DNA from: Platynereis dumerilii
Lineage: Eukaryota; Annelida; Polychaeta; Phyllodocida; Nereididae
Length of the DNA: 64,000 bases
Direction: 5' to 3'
Assembly (NCBI GenBank): GCA_026936325.1
Contig: JAPTHN010000018.1
Span: 11,737,658-11,801,657 of the forward strand
How positions within the stretch are numbered: position 1 is the stretch's first letter; the number at the start of each line of letters is the position of its first letter. Of the stretch, positions 57,220 through 64,000 are shown piece by piece. The translations under genes were made by a program, and so were the position numbers. The notes under the pieces are model-generated. The model searched no databases. It had not been told where the DNA came from and was given only the letters and a program-made list of their open reading frames with translations.

Positions 57220-57477
57220 CAGTACTAATTTCTAAAAGTGGCTCGTCATTTAAAATCTAACCTTAGCTATCTATCCATAGCCATTTCAAGCTAAACCAAG
57301 CTACACTTATCCATAGCTATCCATAGCTATCCACAATTACTATTGTTTAAACAAGGGGTAAAGAGCTTTTAGTGCATACAAAAGAATACAAATGGATAGC
57401 TATGGATAGATATGGATAAGACTAGTAATGGATAGCTATAGACAGCTAAGTTGAGCCACATTTAGAAATTTGTACTA
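57220..57477. mobile_element. 258-bp TA-flanked MITE, CAGTACAAATTTC family, copy 2
   Basis: It has the same length, orientation and interior as the element at 21397-21654, with a few substitutions including one at each tip. TA lies on both sides. Confidence 0.85.
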
Positions 57478-57479
57478 TA

Positions 57480-58620
57480 TATGTGTACATCCATTGTGCA
57501 TGCCTGTGTACGGCCATCGTCAAGTGTACGCCAATTTGTAGCCTGTCTGGCATGCCAATCTGTGTGTGCACGCCAATCTGTGTGTACACACCCATCTGTT
57601 TGCGCAACCATTTGCATGAGCATGCCCACCTGAATGCCTATCTGTGTGGGTACGCCCACCTGTACACCCGTCTGTGTGTATGCCCACATGTATGCCCATC
57701 TCTCGAGTGTGTGCCCATCTGTGTTGGAACTCTCATCTGTGAGTGCATGCCCATCTTAGTGTGCACACCCACCTTTACACCTAGCTGGGTGTACGCCCAC
57801 CTGGACGACCATCTGTGTGTGTATGCCCATCTGTGTGTGCACAGCCACCTTCTTGTGCATGCCCATTGATATGGCCATCTGTGTGCGCATGCCCATATGT
57901 ATGGCCATCTGTATGTATACACCCATAAGAGCACGCCCGTCGGTGTGTGTAAGCCCATCTGTGCGTGCATGCCCATCTGTGTGTGCACGCCCATCTGTAT
58001 GTGCACGCTCATCTGTATGCGCTTCTCTGTGGGGATGCCCATGTGTGTGTGGACGCCGATGTGTGTGTAGGGCCACCGGTGTGTACACACACATCTGTCA
58101 GTGCAGGCCCACCAGTACGCCTAGCTGTGTGGGTATACCCACCTGAGGGTTCCCACTCTTTTGCCCAGTTCAAATTTAAGGTTTTTTCCAGGTTTTTCAA
58201 GGTTGCCAAAACCAATTTTCAAGGTGTAAACCTGCAATTCTTTCAAACTGATTTTGCGCATTGGACAGTCGTCAAAGTCCACAATTTGTTGGACCATTTC
58301 AATTTTGGCAAGAGAACCCTAAATTCCAGACTTTTTCCAGGTTTTTGGCGGAAATATCACATTTTCCAGGTTTTTCCAGGCCGGGAAAAGCACAACCCAA
58401 AATTCCAGGTTTTCAAGGTTTTCCAGGTTGAGTGGGAACCCTGCCACCTGTACACTCATCTGTGTGTACGTCCACATGTATGCCCATCTGTGTGTGTATG
58501 CCCATCGGTCAGTAAATGCCCATGGGTGTGTGTACGCCCATGGGTGTTTGTACAACCATTGGTACGGTACATATACACCCATTGATATATATGAACACCC
58601 TTCGGTATAGACTCGCCCAT
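57480..58620. repeat. Minisatellite of GCCCATCTGTGTGTGCAC-type units
   Basis: Degenerate units of about 20-28 bp built on CATCTGTGTGTGYACGCCC fill over 1 kb, interrupted by a MITE at 58146-58442. Lack of stops gives long Cys/His/Thr-rich open frames on both strands (up to 206 codons); their repeat origin and shared reading in several frames argue against coding. Confidence 0.85.
58146..58442. mobile_element. hAT-type MITE in the minisatellite (AGGGTTCCCACTC termini)
   Basis: AGGGTTCCCACTC and GAGTGGGAACCCT are inverted tips. The flanks CCCACCTG (58138-58145) and GCCACCTG (58443-58450) form an 8-bp duplication with one mismatch. The interior repeats TTCCAGGTTTTTC and CAAGGTTTTCCAGG. Confidence 0.75.
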
Positions 58621-58685
58621 GTCAGTAAACTGTCATGAAAAGTAGGCCAACCGACCTGCCGCCTGACCTACCTGCCTACCTATGT

Positions 58686-58890
58686 AATGTAGTGCTGTAA
58701 TGCAGTGCTGTAATGCAGTGCTGTAATGCAGTGCTGTAATGCAGTGCTGTAATGCAGTGTTGTAATGCAGTGTTGTAGCGCAGTGCTTTAATGCAGAATG
58801 CAGAATGCAGAATGCAGTCCAATAACACATTGCTGTAACGCAGTGCAATAGTTCATTGTTGTAATGCTGTTGTAATGCAATGCAGTGAGG
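58686..58890. repeat. 13-bp tandem repeat (GTAATGCAGTGCT)n
   Basis: About ten units, decaying to the right into AATGCAGAATGCAG variants. It abuts the left end of foldback copy 2. Confidence 0.85.
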
Positions 58891-60324
58891 CAGTGTAGAC
58901 CGGCAGCCCAGGGGCTCTAGCCTAGTCGAACGAGGTACCACTAACGGAGCATATGGGTATAAAGGGAATAATAAGGCGCACCAGAAAACCCATTTCTGGC
59001 GCAGCGTATCGGTCGCGTTTACCCCTGGCGGCCATTTTCCAAGATGGCCGCCATAAAAATAAGTGCATGCAGTTTTTGGTCTAGATCTTTAACGGCTTAT
59101 CCGATTTTGATAATTTTTGGGTCAAAATATATGTATTTCAATATTCCCAATGCAATGATGTCATAAAAATTTCAATATTATTAGCGATTCATGCTTTTTT
59201 TAAGGATTAAATGCAAAAAATTGTGAAAAATTTGGAAAAAAATCAAGATTCTCTGGCAAAATAAGGCATTATAGTCAATGAATGGTTGGAAATAGCGCAA
59301 AAATAGCATCATAAAAAACTTCCTGACATACAGAAATACCAGAAACCATGTCTTATTTGTTGCTGTGTGACATTTAGTGTTGAAGATATTCCCATTTTCC
59401 TGACTGGTCACGTCAAGTGAGAATTGTGACGCGACGTCGTCACGTTTCAGCAGTGGTGCATCTTATGTGTCTGATTTAGCATAACTCTTCAACAGCTTAT
59501 CAGATTTTTATAATTTTTGTGTCAAATTATATATTTTTCAATATGCCCAATCCAATGGTGATGCCAAAAAGAAGAAATTATGAGTATTTTATATTGTATC
59601 TTATGATCATTTGTCAAAAATGTGAAAAATTTGGGATTTCTGGGCAAAGCAAGGCTTATGACTTGCATTATTGACTTTGACACACAGGCAGACAGAAAAA
59701 TTATTTTATTTCATCATCATCATTTGAATAACATTGTATTATTATAAAAAGGTATAGAGCATGATAACGACATGAGATGAGTTGTAAATCCAGATGATGA
59801 GGAGACCCACCAAAGACCAAAAAATATTGTTGCTGCTGGTTGGCCACTTGATGATTGTAATGTTAATTTTAGAGTAAAAATATGCCACCTTTAATCAATT
59901 TCCCATGTTCTAAGATATCAGCAAGTATGTCTGATTTGTTTCTTTGTCACTTTCGGAGATGAAGATATTTGCATTTTTGTGAGCAACCAGGTCAAGTAAA
60001 ATTGTGATGTTGTGACATGATATTTCCGCAGTTTTGCATACATTTGTCTTATCAGGTGTGAATCATTAAAACATATCAGATTTGTATAATTTTCAATTTA
60101 AATACGTATATTTATGAATGCCATATTTAATAGTTTTAGGACAATTTGTCAATTTTAAGTAGTTTATGCTGTATCTTTTTCCATGGTAAAATCCAACAAG
60201 AATCTACGGGTTGCTAAATGGAGGTGGCGTGTTGTCTTAGTTCAAATCCTCTGAATCCAGCAGATAATTTGTCCAGCACTGCTATAAGTATAACTATTCA
60301 GATAGATATGGTTCTGAAGACATT

Positions 60325-60425
60325 GATAAATAGATAGATATATATTAGATAGATAGATATTACATAGATAGATATTACATAGATATAGATAGATCTAGAT
60401 AGATAGATATCAGATAAATAAATAT
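60325..60425. repeat. (GATA)n microsatellite
   Basis: Imperfect AGATAGATA and TACATAGATA units in copy 2 of the large foldback. Confidence 0.8.
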
Positions 60426-60769
60426 GGTAGGCACATGTGCAGCCATTTAAGAGGAGTGGGTCCTTAGATTGATCACTGAGATGGCAGATAGAGCAAATGT
60501 CCTCTAGGCCTGCACGTTACACGTTTACTCCATTTGAAAAAGATTGAAAGGGCCAATGATTTAACATCTCATCTGAATGACATCCACCTGGGACTTTGAT
60601 CTTCAGAGTACGTGGAAAATAATCTAAATTGTCTGCCCAAGATTCGAACCCAGGCAAAGAAGACACTCAGGACTGAAAACACTTTGGCCACCCAGCTGTC
60701 ATATAATATATCCTTAGACCTGCTTAGTTCCATACAACTGTGTCAATAAAGATCTTAATATCTCATTGG

Positions 60770-61635
60770 GGCAGCTAGGTGGCAGAGCGGTTATGATTCC
60801 TGCCTTCTCCGTTGAAGGTTTTAACTCAGCGGACTTTCATGAGCAAAGCCCCAGCTGGATGTTGTTAGCATTAGAGTTTCCAATTTAACTGTTTATTTGC
60901 CAAACAGTGTAACTTTTTCACTTCTTAACAGTTAACAGTTAACTACCAGTTAACTGTTATGCGAGTTATAGGTTCGGTGGGATTGACTAATTTAATGCCT
61001 CAAGATAGCAAATATTAGCTAATAAATAACTTTGACCTCTTCTGCTTGTTTAGCTATATTTTTGGATGGAAAAAATGCAAACACTACAGATGATTCACTT
61101 TTCACTGCATAAACAAATAACAACAGGTCGTTAACAAGACTATGATCATGCTTTTCCAACGATAAATATGAACAATATTGACTTGATTATCACAAATTTA
61201 ACATACTTGTGTGTGCCATTTATAAGTTTTGACATAATATTAAGTGCTTAATTCATCTTTAGTCAAAAATGTTAAATAGCCTTAAAACTGTCACTATGAT
61301 AAAACAGTTAACTGTTAGATTAACAGTTAACTGTTCAGTTGACTCAAATGTCATTTCAATGCTATTTCAAACAGTTAACTGTAACAGTTAACTGTTACAG
61401 TTAACTGGCTGGAAACTCTAGTTCGCATCTGACATTAAATTGGCAATCGCTTGTTTCAGTGTCTGTAGGGCAATTAAAGGATCTCTCACATAGGGTAAAT
61501 GTGAAGCATGTGAGGACTTCTGCTGTCTCCCATCTCTTCAATCAACTCTAGTGAGAGCCAAGAGCTGCACTTAGAGGGCTGTACCTACCATATCTCTTCA
61601 TCAATCTATCTATCACTAATTATGCTGGTCTATAC
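60770..61635 (+). mobile_element. SINE-like repeat split by a hAT-type MITE
   Basis: The head GCAGCTAGGTGGCAGAGCGG looks like a decayed A-box region, with GGTTTTAACTC as a weak B box. The body continues after 61420 (GTTCGCATCTGACATT … CAGTGTCTGTAGGGCAATT) and ends with ATCT repeats at 61.6 kb. The 61.44-61.62 kb part is homologous, inverted, to 4.07-4.26 kb. A 549-bp MITE sits in the middle. Confidence 0.5.
60872..61420. mobile_element. hAT-like MITE (TAGAGTTTCC termini)
   Basis: The termini TAGAGTTTCC and GGAAACTCTA are inverted repeats, flanked by the 8-bp pair GTTAGCAT (60864-60871) and GTTCGCAT (61421-61428), with one mismatch. The interior is packed with copies of the palindrome-like AACAGTTAACTGTT. 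An 8-bp duplication fits the hAT superfamily. There is no coding sequence. Confidence 0.7.
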
Positions 61636-64000
61636 ACCTGTAAATTAGTGTACCACTGCCAGCTGACTTGAAGAGTGCCAAAATGACCAACTCAGTTTAT
61701 CAATCTAGACTTTGCAAAGAGTTCAAATCCCATGTCTGATTGGCATGGATATTTTGGACTGATGGATGGACCATTTAGCTTTAAGTCCTGTATTTATGTG
61801 GGGTAATTACAGGGGAGGACACAGCAATTAAGCGCAAAGGATGATTGAAATTCCTTTCCATCACAATTTCAGGGCCCAGTAATTGGCAAACCAGTGCATT
61901 ACCAACTGAGCTGACCCTAACCTCTCCTGAACATGTTGGACTATGTCACAAATTATAACACAAGTACCAAATTGCGTCCTATTGCTCTCGCTTACCAAAC
62001 CCTTTTGATAAATCTGTAATCTATCTATCTAACTATTGTAATCAGTGTAAGCTACCAATTTCATCTTTATAATCTATCCGTCTAATTCATGCAATCCACT
62101 CCAGGCCAGCCTCTGCTAAATACAGAAAACCACTCCCTAGACTGAACCGATCAGCACAACTTCATGTGATTAATTCATGTTTAACTTCCAGACTTTTAGG
62201 AAAATGGCCGCTGAAGCTCAACCATAAGGCCAAGAAAGTTATCACTTCTGGATAGATCCAGATCTGCATGGATATCATGCTGATTGATGTAAAGATTGAG
62301 TGTGATACCTCAAAATTAAGGTCAAAATTGGCTGTGAAGATGTGAATCGAACTAGAGTCTCTAGACATTGTTGAATCTGAAAGCATTATGTCAATTTATT
62401 ATAATTTGACATATCAAACCTATTTGTCTAGGATAGATTCTCCGGGTGGTGTAATCTTTCTAATTCATAAAATCCATCCATTCTATCTGTCCAGGGCCAG
62501 AAAAAATATGAATTTCAAGGCAATTTGATGAAATACGATAACAATGACCATGAATTCTAGCGAATCAAGCCTCCATATTTCCAAGTCAGAAATGTGGACC
62601 TTTTTTTCAAAAATTTTAAGTGAGATTTAGAGATTTCCAGGCAATGACATGCCCGAATTCCCTACTTTTCCAGCCACGCTATATATCTAGCAGTATTTAT
62701 CTATCCATTTATCTAGCTAGCAATCTGTCGATAATTCTTCTATACATCCTACACTATATTTAATGAAATACTTGGAAATTTGTATAACTATCGAAATCTC
62801 ATCTCCTGTGACCTATATTTATGATAACATAAATTCCAAGGTCAGTAAACTGAGCAATAAACATCCAAATGTCACCATGACATAGTTCCACGTCAGCTCA
62901 TTGCATACACAGAAAACAACACACATGATTTACAAAATGGTGGACAGCTGATTTGCATACACAAACACAATTCACATAATTTTTTAACGGTGCATCCAAT
63001 CAAGACTCGAAGCAAAGGAAGTCTTGTCCAAATTACAACATGTATGCGATTCATTTCTATGCCAGATACATGCTCTATAATCAAGTTATACTTATTTCTT
63101 GACTCCAAACATCTCCGAACAAAATGGCCAAGTCAGGGCCCAAAAGACATTCTGAAAATGCTCAAATTTCAAATTTCCCACCACAACTTCCATTCTCTCA
63201 TTGTGACTGCATAAATGGAGATGGGTACTCACCTCCACTAAAAATTTGAAACAACAAAAAAAAAATCCCGGCCTGCCCCAGCCCGCCCCGTGTGATAAAT
63301 CTCTGACCCACAGCAGCCCACACTCGCAGATACCAGGCCCATCTTTTTCTAATCTTACTCTTGTTAGTCTATCTGGGCACTATCAAATCAAATTATATTT
63401 TAAAAGTTTACCAATCGCTTCTATTCTGTTTCTTCCAATCTACGGGTACTCTAACTATTGATTGTGAAACGATACTCTCATAAAAATCCCCATCTTTCTG
63501 TTATCAGATTATCTAGGCCTATCTCGGCCCTTTCAATCAATAAATCAATCAATAAATCAATCTGGGCCTATCTATCTATCCTTCTAAATTTATCACAATC
63601 CTATATTTTCTATTGTGTTCTATTTTGTGCCCTCCAAGCTGCGGGCAACTTACTAGTATGTATTGAATATAGTCCAGGCAAATACTCTCTACAGTTGTCA
63701 ACAAAATAATTCAACCCCTTGATGTTTTTCCATTGAATTCAATAGCTGACAAATGCAAAATGAGTGGGGTGACATCAGCATATATATCAAATAATGAAAA
63801 GGATAACATCAATTTGTATCAGACAACATAATGCCACACTGTTAGGAAGGGCACCAGAACCTGGTAGGTGGTTTGTATTTCGCATAGGGGTCAACAATGT
63901 CAAAAATGTTTCAACCCCGTTGCGGCTATTGGATTAGCATAGGAGCACAGGGTTAAATAGTTGTTCAAACATTTTGACCCATTTGTGAAATGGAACCAGT

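Larger units (their letters stand above)
58898..64000. mobile_element. 5.3-kb noncoding foldback element, copy 2 (inverted relative to copy 1, runs off the window)
   Basis: It starts with the same GACCGGCAGCCCAGGGGCTC terminus after TA. Positions 61.68-63.96 kb are the reverse complement of copy 1's 21.10-23.64 kb, and 59.40-59.88 kb of 23.65-24.12 kb, so the whole unit is inverted. It carries extra insertions (SINE at 60.77-61.63 kb with its own MITE, GATA repeats at 60.3-60.42 kb) and lacks the 258-bp MITE present in copy 1. Its right end is outside the window. Confidence 0.75.

Noticed and set aside
57483-58610. Several long Cys/His/Thr-rich open frames on both strands
   Set aside because: They arise from a minisatellite without stops; the same repeated pattern reads through in several frames and a MITE interrupts them.

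Overview
The window is AT-rich, intron-rich, metazoan nuclear DNA crowded with DNA transposons. The mix of CR1/L2-type LINE fragments, tRNA-derived SINEs, long-armed foldback elements, many TA-flanked and hAT-type MITEs, and an innate-immune gene with invertebrate-style architecture suggests a marine invertebrate. An echinoderm, hemichordate or cephalochordate is my guess, but nothing here fixes the species. No tRNA or rRNA gene, CRISPR array or intact virus-like element was recognised.

The main content is one large minus-strand gene, from about 56.6 kb down to 16.45 kb. I could string ten exons together by matching splice sites and reading phase. They give about 1330 residues in the order: CARD-like death-fold (56.4-56.6 kb), helical linker, ankyrin-like repeats in two blocks (34.8-35.4 and 32.5-32.8 kb), a cGAS/Mab-21 nucleotidyltransferase (32.4-32.0, 30.0, 27.7 and 17.5 kb) with all three metal-binding acidic residues present, and a charged C-terminal coiled coil (16.45-16.9 kb). 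This looks like a cGAS-like receptor (cGLR) that carries its own adaptor-type domain and ankyrin scaffold. The N-terminus upstream of the CARD-like exon was not found.

Downstream, on the same strand, a two-exon gene (13.1-10.0 kb) encodes a Ulp1/C48-type cysteine protease of about 297 residues with an intact His/Asp/Gln/Cys set. Between the two genes lie a 5'-truncated CR1/L2-like LINE, which starts about 40 bp after the receptor's stop codon, and two MITEs.

Most of the rest is repeats, largely inside the receptor's introns: a 5.3 kb foldback (19.5-24.9 kb) with a second, inverted copy running off the right edge (58.9-64 kb); a related 3.7 kb foldback (38.5-42.2 kb); a 5.5 kb hAT-like element (44.5-50.1 kb) holding another foldback; a three-deep nest of elements (50.9-53.3 kb); MULE-like foldbacks with 9-bp target duplications (2.2 and 4.4 kb); and minisatellites at 8.2-9.4, 28.4-29.3, 46.0-46.8 and 57.5-58.9 kb.
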